From Hemicordylus capensis (lineage: Eukaryota; Chordata; Lepidosauria; Squamata; Cordylidae), in the NCBI RefSeq assembly GCF_027244095.1, contig NC_069658.1, positions 422,742,687-422,806,686 on the forward strand: DNA of 64,000 bases, in the 5' to 3' direction. Each line of letters begins with the position of its first letter. Position 1 is the stretch's first letter. A program made the translations under genes and the position numbers. This document shows positions 1 to 9,200 of this stretch, in pieces. The notes below the pieces were generated by a model. It searched no databases and was not told where the DNA came from. It worked only from the letters and a program-made list of their open reading frames with translations.

Positions 1-142
1 AAAAGCAACTCAAAATTTAACCTCCAAACCTATGCCAAAATATATACCTAAAGCATTGTGTGCCCTTAAGGGGCTAGAGAGACTTGACTGCTTAAAGTCT
101 GCTGAATTATCCAAGTTTCTTTTCATACATTTCATACATTGG

Positions 143-331
143 TCACTTGACACAGATATATACACCAAAGACTGCTCTTCTATATGGCACCTTCTTTGTG
201 AGCTGGTCAATTATTGCCCAGTTGGCTTCTTCAGGCTTCCTCCTACGTCTTTGCTCCTGATATTTTGCTAGTGCAAGTTTGTACAATTGGTTTATACCAC
301 TAGTCTGTATGCAGGGATCACTCCACAGCTG
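143..331 (-). other. unassigned 62-codon open stretch, possible terminal exon
   Basis: Reading the minus strand from 331 to a stop at 143-145 gives 62 open codons rich in charged residues, including the stretches KYQEQRRRRKPEEANW and DQLTKKVPYRRAVFG. A plausible splice acceptor (CCCTGCATACAG) lies inside it, so the coding part could begin near 303. The composition looks more like real protein than random reading, but I do not recognise the family. It could be the last exon of a neighbouring minus-strand gene or a remnant of a transposon open reading frame. No start codon or upstream exon can be seen. Confidence 0.2.
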
Positions 332-516
332 TTAGGATCCCATATGAGGAGCTATGGCGCCATTCCCCAGATTCAACACCCATAAGTTCCCTGTGCTGTA
401 CTCATGAATTACAGAAGGGCTTCCCCAGACACTGGAAGAGAAGGCACCTATGTCTACTATCCCCATGCAGAGAGACTTGCTGATCTGGAGCTTGGAAGAG
501 AAAAAGAATCTTCTAG

Positions 517-640
517 TACTACTACAACAAATATTTATATAACGCTTTTCAACAACAGTTTCAAAAGCGGTTTACATAGAGAAATAATAATTACATTAAA
601 TTAAACAAACAACAATGGATACCGGTCCCAAAAGAGCTAA
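517..640 (-). repeat. LINE 3'-end fragment (L2-like)
   Basis: The sequence TATATAACGCTTTTCAACA followed by AAAGCGGTTTACATAGA is the reverse complement of the 'aaaccgcttt...tataaat' 3' end common to L2-type LINEs and their SINE partners. Confidence 0.4.
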
Positions 641-654
641 CATTCTAAAAAGAA

Positions 655-965
655 AAATAAGAGATCGGGCCTTCTCTGCAGCTGCTCCTGGGCTGTGAGG
701 TGCACTCCCAGCAAAAATTCATAGTTTGATCTCATTGTTGTTGGCTTTCAAGAGAGCTCTGAAAACTTATTTGTTCAGTCTGACCTTCCAAGATTTTTGA
801 ATTGTTCTTAAATGTTTTTAACTGGTTTTAAACTGTTTGTACATTTGTTTTTATATTGTTTAAACTGATGGTTTTAAATGGTTGTTTGTTTTTCATTTTT
901 GATTGCTGCACAGCACCCAGAGCCTTTGGATAGATAGGGCGTTATAGAAATGTAATAAATAAATA
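655..965 (+). repeat. L2-type LINE 3' end
   Basis: It starts inside the degraded C-terminal coding end (the 'AFSAAAPGL..' type stretch) and runs through a T-rich 3' UTR to GGCGTTATAGAAATGTAATAAATAAATA. It is 5' truncated, as is usual for LINE copies. Confidence 0.6.
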
Positions 966-1075
966 CTAAAGATAGACACCAGCAACAGCCACTGGAGGGA
1001 TGCTGTGCTGGGGATGGATAGGTCCAGTTGCATTGTTCAACATTACAGAAAGGGGCACAGATCAGGTAGAGCACA
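966..1075 (-). repeat. retroposon 3'-tail fragment
   Basis: The segment with GGAGGGATGCTGTGCTGGGG is the reverse complement of the tail seen at 62100-62300 (GCATCCCTCCAGTGACTGTT). A shorter copy lies near 7470-7515. Confidence 0.4.
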
Positions 1076-1240
1076 TGCATTTCAGGCAGGGGCTCTAAGG
1101 TTCAATCCCTGGCATTTCAAGTAAGACTGGGAAAGAAAGACCCCTGCCTAAAACCTGGAGAGCAGCTGCCAATAAGTATAACAAATATTGACTTAAGTCG
1201 GCCATTGGTTTGACTCAGTATAAAGGAGCATCCTACATTC
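1076..1240 (+). repeat. tRNA-type SINE fragment
   Basis: GGTTCAATCCCTGGCA is a good RNA polymerase III B-box. The following AGACCCCTGCCTAAAACC and the 'ggtttgactcagtataaaggag' end match the copy at 16040-16240, which supports one SINE family. Confidence 0.45.
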
Positions 1241-1754
1241 AGCACAGAACCAGACTCTTTACCAGGCAAATTGATTGATTCTGTTTAAGCCTAGATCTGG
1301 CTTTGAAGAAAAAAACAAAGTTTGCCTTCATCCGGTCCTAAATTGAACAATAAATAAATAAATAAAGCTGAAATGAATAGAGTTTCCCCTCTCTATTCCA
1401 CCTTTATCAGTGCCCCAATGATGGTGATTGCTCCCCTCCACTTGGTGGAAGAATCATCAGCAGTCTCTCTTGAGCCCTTTGTGTACCAGTGAAGACTGTG
1501 GCTTTGCTGCCCAGATGCTGCACCAGCAATCCTGGTGCAAGACGTGACTCCTTCACTCTCCTCCTGAAAGTGATTCCTTGCACCGAGCTGCACAATACTG
1601 TCAACAAACAAATGCATATCCCAAGAAATAACTTCCCACGATGTTTTTATTTATTCATTTATTTATTTAAAAAAAAAAAAGCCCCGACGTTAGTGTGTAT
1701 TTCTTGTATTGTCTCTCTCCTAGCGAGAGAAACCCTGCAGTAGGAGGCAGCCGC

Positions 1755-2275
1755 CTGCTGCCGTGCGTCCTCCGAGGCGACAGGATGGCCGTGGGGCGGG
1801 TGGTGGTGGTGAACAACTTCGTCCCCACAGCGTGGCGGCCATCCGCCATGGATACCAGAGCAATGCCGAGGCCTGCCATCTGGCCCGGCGTTGCTAACAA
1901 ACTGAGATGGCTGTGGGGCGGGCAGGGGGTGGTGAGCAAGCAAGATCCTTCACTTCACCCCGTGGGCGGCAGATGTAACAACGGAGCGATGCCAAGGCCT
2001 ACCATCTGGCCCAGTGTTGCGGCGTCACTCCGTTGTTACATCCGCTGCCGGGGTGAAGTGAAGGACCTTGCTTGCTCACCACCCCCCGCCCGCCCCACAG
2101 CCATCTCAGTTGGTTAGCGACGCTGTGCCAGACAGCAGGCCTCGGCGTCGCTCTGGTATCCACAGCTGCCTGCCGCCGCACAGTTGTTATGAGTTGGGAC
2201 TAAGTTGCTCACACCGCCCCGCCCCACGACCATCCCCTCGCCCGCCCGCGCAGCCAGGTTCCAAGGACACGCTGC
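1755..2275. mobile_element. foldback (palindromic) GC-rich element
   Basis: The left arm (about 1755-2015) is repeated in reverse complement in the right arm (about 2025-2275). Shared landmarks are GAGATGGCTGTGGGGCGGGC, the 'ggtgagcaagcaag' stretch, TCCTTCACTTCACCCC and TGTAACAACGGAG. The centre lies near 2020. No coding capacity is supported; the open frames here simply reflect GC richness. It is probably a non-autonomous DNA transposon. Its tips and target duplication were not resolved. Confidence 0.55.
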
Positions 2276-2468
2276 TCTCTGCCCGTCGCCCAGGCAGGGC
2301 GCCACTGCTGCTTTTTCGACCTTGGGGTGGGGTGGGGAGGGGAGGCCACACCCACCCACCCCCCTCCAGTCCAGACGCTGCCACCCCTCCGCCTCAGCCA
2401 AGAAGAAGCAAACTCAGTCTCAAGCCTCTAAGCAAGCCCACCATACCCCGGTATTTTAAAGAATGCAA

Positions 2469-2472
<4 letters not shown>

Positions 2473-2518
<46 letters not shown>
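2473..2518. repeat. (TAA)n microsatellite
   Basis: About fifteen uninterrupted TAA units. Confidence 0.95.
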
Positions 2519-2522
<4 letters not shown>

Positions 2523-2689
2523 AACACCTTGATCCTCTGTAAACACTTTATTGCAAGATTTGATGAAGATGATGATGGTGATGTGTGGAAATCTGTGCCT
2601 AAAAAGCAGATCCTCCTTCCGTCTTTCTCTCCTCAGCAGGAGCCACATAGCCAGCAGCAGCAAGCAATACCGACGCTCCTCGCTCTCTC

Positions 2690-3102
2690 ATAACCTCAGA
2701 CAAAAGCACGTGCGTGCAAGGCTACGAGAGCAGAGCACTTGTGCATGCGCACGAGTGGGGGGGCAGGGAGTACTGGGAGGTCACCATGTGGCCAACAATG
2801 CCGCAGGCAGCGAGGGGCGCCCGGCCCAGCCCAGGCCAGCTGGGGGGGGGCATGCCAGCACCGCTGCCTGAAAAGTAAATTTGGTGGGGGTGGGTGAGGT
2901 CATGGTGAACTCATCATGCGGCTGACAATGCTGCACAGGCAGTGAGGCGCCCAGGCCAGCCGGAGCCAAGCGCTCGGGGGGGGGCCCGCGTCAGCACGTC
3001 AATCTGGCAGGGGCAGGGGGTCATGGCAGCACTTTTGCGCGCCCGCTCCCGAGTGGCGCCTAGGGCACGTGCCCTGCCTGCCCTACCGTCATTACGCCTC
3101 TG
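2690..3102. mobile_element. GC-rich non-autonomous DNA transposon remnant, hAT-like tip
   Basis: This GC-rich, non-coding segment ends in TCATTACGCCTCTG. Its reverse complement CAGAGGCGTAATGA resembles hAT-superfamily tips (CAGRGGCGTA). The left tip is not identified, so the start is approximate. Confidence 0.3.
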
Positions 3103-3317
3103 CCCAGCTCCATTCAGAAGTCCATTATGCTGGGGAAAATTGAAGGAAAGAGAAGAGGACGACCAGCAGCAAGGTGGATGGACTCAATTACGACAGCAAA
3201 GAATGCACCACTGAGAAACTCTAAAGACCAAGCTGAAGACAGATCATCATGGAGAGAATCTATCTATGTGGTTGGTCACTAAAAGTTGACACCAACTTGA
3301 TGGCACTTAATCAGTCA
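3103..3317 (+). repeat. BovB/RTE LINE 3' end
   Basis: Translation gives the C-terminal end typical of BovB reverse transcriptase, with GKIEGKRRGRPAARWMDSIT followed by RSSWRESIYVVGH. It is followed by the short BovB tail 'tgacaccaacttgatggcacttaatcagtca'. The copy is severely 5' truncated. BovB is abundant in squamates and supports the organism call. Confidence 0.75.
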
Positions 3318-3319
3318 AA

Positions 3320-4150
3320 TCTACTGGCATATGAAGGAGGCTGGGCTGACCAAACCCAGCATCCGACCTTCAAGAAACTATTGGAACCTTCAAGAAACCA
3401 TGAGTTCTTTCTCATTTGAGCCTCAATGCAATCTTTCCTGACTGGCTTTCTCCAACTCCCTCCAGTCTTGTGCTTTTGGCATGGCAATACATACAGTAAG
3501 GGAGGGGGAGGGGGAAATGGGGGGAGCATGGAGTCACCAACTTTAGTTCAAACCAATATTGTAGGATGTTGACTCATCTCTATTTCACTCACACAACACA
3601 AGGTTACTTCAAGAATAATTTATTTTCTTCATTTCCATTGCTCTGAAACAAAAGATCTCGTTAAAAGGAGGGGGGAAGGCAGTGATTCTAGCACACTTAT
3701 TTACTTTTGCACAACCCTTATTAAGTTTTGTACTCATTACACTCCCACTCCCAGTATTCCCCTTAAAGTTCACTCTAGATAATCAGTTTTTGTGTGATAG
3801 TGCTTGCACTTGTATGATTAAAAATAACAATCCTGCAAAGTTGAAAACCTAGCAATCCCAAGCATACTCCCTACAGATAAAGTAAACCTATTCTTCATAT
3901 CTGGAGCTCGCAGCAAGGATGCGATCCCCCAGTCTTACCACTGTCATGAAGATGGGCATTGCAGGATGTTATCAGTTCTTTGTGCGTGATGTAAAACCAC
4001 AACTATAACTGTGCTCCCAACTGGTTTTAGAAGACCAATGTTTAGCTGTGCTAAATGACTCTAGCGTGGAAGCACCCGTTGGCTCCCTGAAAACCCCACG
4101 AACTTGAGACCCACCAGGGAATACGCAAGGCGGGCTGCAGTCCTCAGAGG
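3320..4150. other. left flank, nothing recognised
   Basis: Unique-looking AT-average sequence with no supportable gene, exon or repeat family. Confidence 0.4.
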
Positions 4151-5240
4151 TCTCCCGCATTCATAAACTAGAAATTCCTTCCGTTTGGGACCGCCCTGCG
4201 CAGAAACCAGTTTTGCCGCGTTGCGTTCGCAATGACAGGTCGCCTGTCACTATGAACGCAGCACGATAGGACCACGGGAAGGGCGAGGAGGTGCCTCGCT
4301 TGGGCTGAAGGAAGTTGCTGGGATTCGTAGTTTTGCATAGAACGCTTCCACCACCGGCCGCTACACGCCATGCACAAGCCCGGCCTACCTCGCGCGCTGG
4401 CGCCTAAAGAGCCTCGCCTTTTACTGCTCCAGACCACTCTGCATATTGGGGCGGAAAGCGGAGGGCTCACCCTCTTCAAGGATCTTCTTGTGGTCTGAAC
4501 TTTGGACAGGGATTCACTCGGTAGCAGAATCAGTGCTAAGGAAAAGGAAGCCACTGCTGAGGAAAGGAAAGGCGAGCAGTATTTCCTCTCCTGCCTTCTC
4601 TCTTTCCCCCTCTTTGCCAGAGCGGGACGTCCCGGGTGTCCCTTGGCTGGAGCTGCTTCTTGTTCATCGCCTTCTGCCCCTTGGACAGGGCGAGGTACAA
4701 AATGGAGGGCAACAAGGAGCTGGAGTAGGCAACAGAGGGATCTTCCCGTTCTGGCACCACGAAGCCTCTCTACATTTAGTGAAGAAGTTGGAGCAACCAA
4801 CAGCCCAAGGCGGCGGTAATCGGGCCTTTCTGGTCTCGCTAGGGCGCCATCCCCCTTTAACAGAAGCTGCAGCAGCCCGAGGAGGTATGAGCAAGGCAAA
4901 ACAATCAACCTTTGACAGCCCGGAAAACAGACCGGCGGGCAGCGTGGAGAGGAACAGAAGGAAGTTTGTTTGTTTTAAAACTTCCCTGCGTTTAATACGA
5001 AGAGACCCCTGGCTCTGCTAATTCTTGATCGTGCAGAGATGAGTGACAGAGTGTCTATATCATTCCTCTTCGCATCATCTGGCGAGCGGGAAAGGGGCAG
5101 AAATCGATCCCGCTACCGGCTTTTGTCCTCGCGATTCTCAGGAAAAAGAGACAGCGAAATTTAAGAGCAAGGGAGACGCCACGGCAGCCCTTACAGTTGT
5201 GAAGTTTCAGCAGCCGGAAGTTTTGTCACTCGTGTGAAAA
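4150..5240. promoter_or_regulatory. CpG-rich segment, possible promoter or 5' region of a neighbouring transcript
   Basis: GC- and CpG-rich sequence unlike its surroundings holds long but unconvincing open frames on both strands. It lies about 0.9-2 kb upstream of the TMPRSS12 start. A 37-bp imperfect hairpin sits at 4223-4259 (arms GCGTTCGCAATGACAGG and CCTGTCACTATGAACGC). A possible minus-strand splice donor (GAAGAGG followed by GTGAGC) lies near 4465-4480. It may be a CpG island serving TMPRSS12, a divergent transcript or both; the sequence does not decide this. Confidence 0.3.
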
Positions 5241-5619
5241 GCCCCACTTCTCAAGAACAAATTTGCTTCTCTACACAGCTCTTACAAGTCATTTGTTTTG
5301 CATGCTGCCACCCTACATGACTACATCCACCCATGCATGCAGCGGACAAAGTCCAAGTCTATTATAAAGTAAAGGCAAAGGGAGTCTCTGATAAATAGGT
5401 GAAGATTAATCAAGATTTGGGGGCGGGGGGGGGCAAAGCAAGTAATGCCAGCGCAGCGTGGCAAGAAGGAAGACCCCAGACGAATCCTTTTAAATGGAGG
5501 CATCGCAGAAAGGCCACCTCAAACTCCCTACAACACTTCCTGAGGTTAGGCAGGCATCCAGTGACTGTCCGCTTACTGGCTCCCGCGATAAAACAGTTAT
5601 TCTTATATTATTATTGTTA

Positions 5620-5838
5620 TTTTTACATTTTAGATCCCGCTCTTCCTCCAAGGAGCCCTGAGCGGTGTACTACATACTTAAGTTTCTCTTTCACAACAAC
5701 CCTGTGAAGTAGGCTAGGCTGAGAGTAAGAAGTGACTGGCCCAGAGTCACCCAGCAAGTCTCATGGTTGAATGGGGATTTGAACTCGGGTCTCCCGGTCC
5801 GAGTCCAGCACTCTAACCACTACACCACGCTGGCTCTT
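5620..5838 (-). repeat. tRNA-derived squamate SINE
   Basis: Read on the minus strand it begins AGCCAGCGTGGTGTAGTGGT (A-box), has the B-box GGGTTCAAATCCCC-like stretch, and then the conserved body 'gggtgactctgggccagtcac' and 'gggctccttggaggaa'. The same family is present at 48378-48590, and a relative lies at 60418-60640. Confidence 0.85.
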
Positions 5839-6063
5839 CTTGCTCCCTCTTGTTCCTCCCTTTGAAGCAAATCATCCTTGTGTGTTTTTTTGGGCTGGCA
5901 GACGTTCCGTTTGTTTGTCTCGGGTGTACCCTGCGCCAACGTCTTCATTAAACGTGGGGAGGATCCCCAGTGCTGCCAAGACGGGCAGAGCCGCCTCAGC
6001 TCACCGCCTTCCTGATTCCCACTGTGTGTTCATTTCACGCCCGGTAAGACGCGGCACCCCCCA

Positions 6064-6134
6064 GTCACGTGACGCCGCGTGTCCCTTTGGCGGCGAGGGA
6101 AAGGGAGTCCGCCATTTTCTTCCCTCGAAGGACC
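6064..6134 (+). promoter_or_regulatory. TMPRSS12 proximal promoter/5' UTR motifs
   Basis: A perfect 10-bp palindrome GTCACGTGAC (6064-6073) is an E-box/CACGTG site of the USF/MiT type. About 35 bp further on, CCGCCATTTT (about 6111-6120) resembles a YY1 site of the kind often found just downstream of a transcription start. The start codon has a strong Kozak context (ACCATGG). No TATA box is seen, which suits a GC-rich promoter. Confidence 0.45.
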
Positions 6135-6219
6135 ATGGGGCCGCCCTTTCTCCCCACCGCTGTTTTCTCCTTAGCGCTGTTTGTGCCCCTGAATGAAGCC
6201 CAGCCGATTCCTACTGACG
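6135..6219 (+). CDS. TMPRSS12: TMPRSS12 coding exon 1 (signal peptide)
   Basis: Starts at an ACCATGG Kozak ATG and encodes 28 residues with a hydrophobic core ([12 protein letters not shown]). It ends at the donor GACG|GTGAGC with one base left over, which joins exon 2 to make the Glu before the conserved CG pair. Confidence 0.75.
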
Positions 6220-9200
6220 GTGAGCCCGGCTCCCCCAGTGTGCAGAAAGTGTCAGAGGGCAGAGCGCTTCGCACGTTAAGCGGCATCATCGGGCCAAGTA
6301 CGCCTGGGCATGATGTCTTAACTGCCGGCCACGAGCGTAGGGGGACTTTCCTTTGCATTGCAAGACTACAATTCCCAGCAGCCTCTAGCCTAGGCGGGTG
6401 ACCTATGTGCGTGTAAAGCGTACGGTTTCCCTCCGTTTGGATTCTCCCTGAAGCTTTCCGGTCATAGGAGCATAGGAAGCGAAGCTGCCATATACTGAGT
6501 CAGACCATTGGTCCATCTAGCTCAGTATCGCCTACACAGACTGGCAGCGGCTTCTCCAAGGTTGCAGGCAGGAATCTCTCTCAGCCCTATCTTGGAGATG
6601 CTGCCCGGGAGGGAACTTGGAACCTTCTGCTCTTCCCAGAGCAGCTTCACCCCTGAGGGGAATATCTTACAGTGCTCACATGTAGTCTCCCATTCATATG
6701 CAACCAGAGCAGACCCTGCTTAGCTAAGGGGACAAGTCATGCTTGCTACCACAAGACCAGCTCTCCGTTCTTGGTGAATGCAACATGGCAGAGCCATCTT
6801 TTGCTTAGTACAATCCCAAGCGGAAGGTGGAGCTGCTTCCCGGATGGGGAGACCCCATAGGATTGTAGCCCTTCTTGTATATTCCCTGCTGGCACCGCCC
6901 TGAATTCAGATCACGGCATATGGCTCTGCTGTGTCGACAATTGTCTTGTGGACTGGGCTTAGGCAGAGGCGCAGTGAAGCATGTTCCCCCTTCTCTCATG
7001 GTCCAATGACTCAGTGAAGGGTGGAAAACAGTTTTAAAAATATTAGCGTTTGGCTCAAGTCTGCCTGGAAACTACACCCACTTGGAGGTGCTGTTTCAAT
7101 GCTGCCTCCACATGGGATCTGTTAATGTGGCTCTTCTGATGTATGTGATCATTTGGTGACTCTAATAGGGTCACTACTTTCTCATAAACTATGGTGGTCA
7201 AGTAGACCACCTTTGCCTGGAGATGCTGGTTCTCACCAATGGTACCTCCAGGTGTGTGAATGATGCTGGACACTCCAGTGCACTTACATGTGGGCTGCTG
7301 TGACATATTCACTGGGCACAGGAATACATGTTTAGAGGGTGCTCCAGGTAAGTTTCAATTGTCACACAGTGGGTGCTTTTTTCAGTTTCTTAATTTAGAA
7401 AATGTGTATACTTTTCAACACAAACAGTTCTGAGTGAAAATGGTCCCCGTTGCCATTACAAAGAAGGGAAACACCAGAACCCCTGGAGGGATGCTGTGCT
7501 GTGTTGAATAGGGGCAGTTGCTCTCTTCCTGTGAAAAACTACAGTCCCCACCCCCCATGCCTGCCGCCCATAAAGACATACTGTGTCAGCACTTTCTCCT
7601 AATATGTGGGGATTTTTTTAAGGGGTTACTTTTTTGTCACCACTTTAAAAAGTACCTCTTTGAGACATTGGAGGAAAGTGCTGGCACAGCAGTGAGAATA
7701 ATGTGTGAAGTGTCATGTTGAGTGGATTCTTACAATACCTCTTATCCTAGGCTAGAAAGACTCAAGTACAACATGACAGTGTCATGTCAAGTTTACTTTA
7801 AACTACTGTTGAGTAGGAACCCAATCAATTTCCTGCTCAGCTCTTGCACCTCAGATTCACCGTTGGTATCTGAGTTGCTCCCTGTATAATTTTTGCTTGG
7901 GCAGCTGTACCTGATAGTTTCAAGTGGTATGGTAACCAGCAACTCTTAGTGGTGAATGAAATCTACTCTAATACTTAAAGGTGCTCTTTGAGTAATTGCT
8001 TTCCCTTTCTCAACACTGGAAACAAGGTTTCTTGGTTGAATCAAATGAAGCCCTGTTGGAATCATAGGGAATTGTTTTCAGCACAGCACTTTTGCAATGT
8101 GATAACAATTTTACTTGCCATTTCCTTAACAAAGTTGGAGTGACCATCAAAGGTCACAGCAGAATAATGAAGTGTGATACATCATCAGCAGCTGAAGATT
8201 ACCTTAAAGGAGTCTGAAATGGACTTGTTGATGTATCTGCTGTAGGCATATATAGCAATATTCTATATTGCTATATAAGGTGAATATTCCACCTACAGAA
8301 AGCAAGACACTGTTCTCTGGGGCTTCTGCTATCTCTGCTTCATAGCAGGGGGTCAGTGCCCTAAATCTGCCTGTTAGGAATCAGTACAAGGAGAATTTTG
8401 AACAAGTGGTACCTAATAATTTCTGTCCCAGTACCAAGAGTTTATTATTTCTCAGGTTAGTTTGCCACATTCCTCTTTTCCCTGATAGCAACAGCACACA
8501 CAAAGGAATCTCTTATTGATTTGGTGTACAATGCTTCCTCCTAGTGTTGAATACTTACTACTACCTTGTGATGAAGTCAACACGTCTCTTCAGGATGTCT
8601 AAATTGTTTGTCACACTGCCAGGAGAGATCTGACTTGAGTCAGAATGAGATTTTTCCTTACTGGTCTTGTTTTAGAGTCTATGGCTGGAGGAGATGTGTG
8701 TGTGTGTGTGTCAGTTTGTATATAATTATCATGCTAACTATAAGTGCTCTTTCAGATTATCAGTCTGAAGGCACCTTGTCTCTCTGCCATTTATGCCAAG
8801 AGTTCCTGCTGCTTTAATCTCAAGGCGCCCTACCCTAGTATGGGTTGGTCCATATGTTTCTTGCTCACTTTTATTGTGAAATATCCCTAGTTTCAATTAC
8901 ATATTGTGTGACTTGAATGTGACCAAATAAGAACACAAGAACAGCCCTGCTGAATCAAGCCCAAGGCCTATCTAGTCCAGCATCCTGTTTCAACAGTGGT
9001 CCACCAGATGCTTCTGGGAAGCCCACGAGAAAGAGGTGAGCGCATTGCCCTCTGTCCCACTGTTGCTGCACTGCAACTGGTATTTAGAGACATACTGCCT
9101 CTGAGGCTGGAGGTGGCCTATATCCACCAGACTAGTAGACATTGATAGACCTGTACTCCATGAATTTGTCTAAGACCCTTTTAAAGCCATCCATGCTAGT

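Noticed and set aside
1659-2475. Overlapping open frames up to 140 codons
   Set aside because: They lie in a palindromic GC-rich element and mirror one another on the two strands.
2473-2518. CRISPR-like or array-like structure
   Set aside because: It is a plain trinucleotide microsatellite; no spaced direct repeats occur anywhere in the window.
4168-4908. 246-codon minus-strand open frame in the CpG-rich segment
   Set aside because: No domain, no convincing start context, strongly GC-driven composition, and equally long open frames overlap on the other strand.
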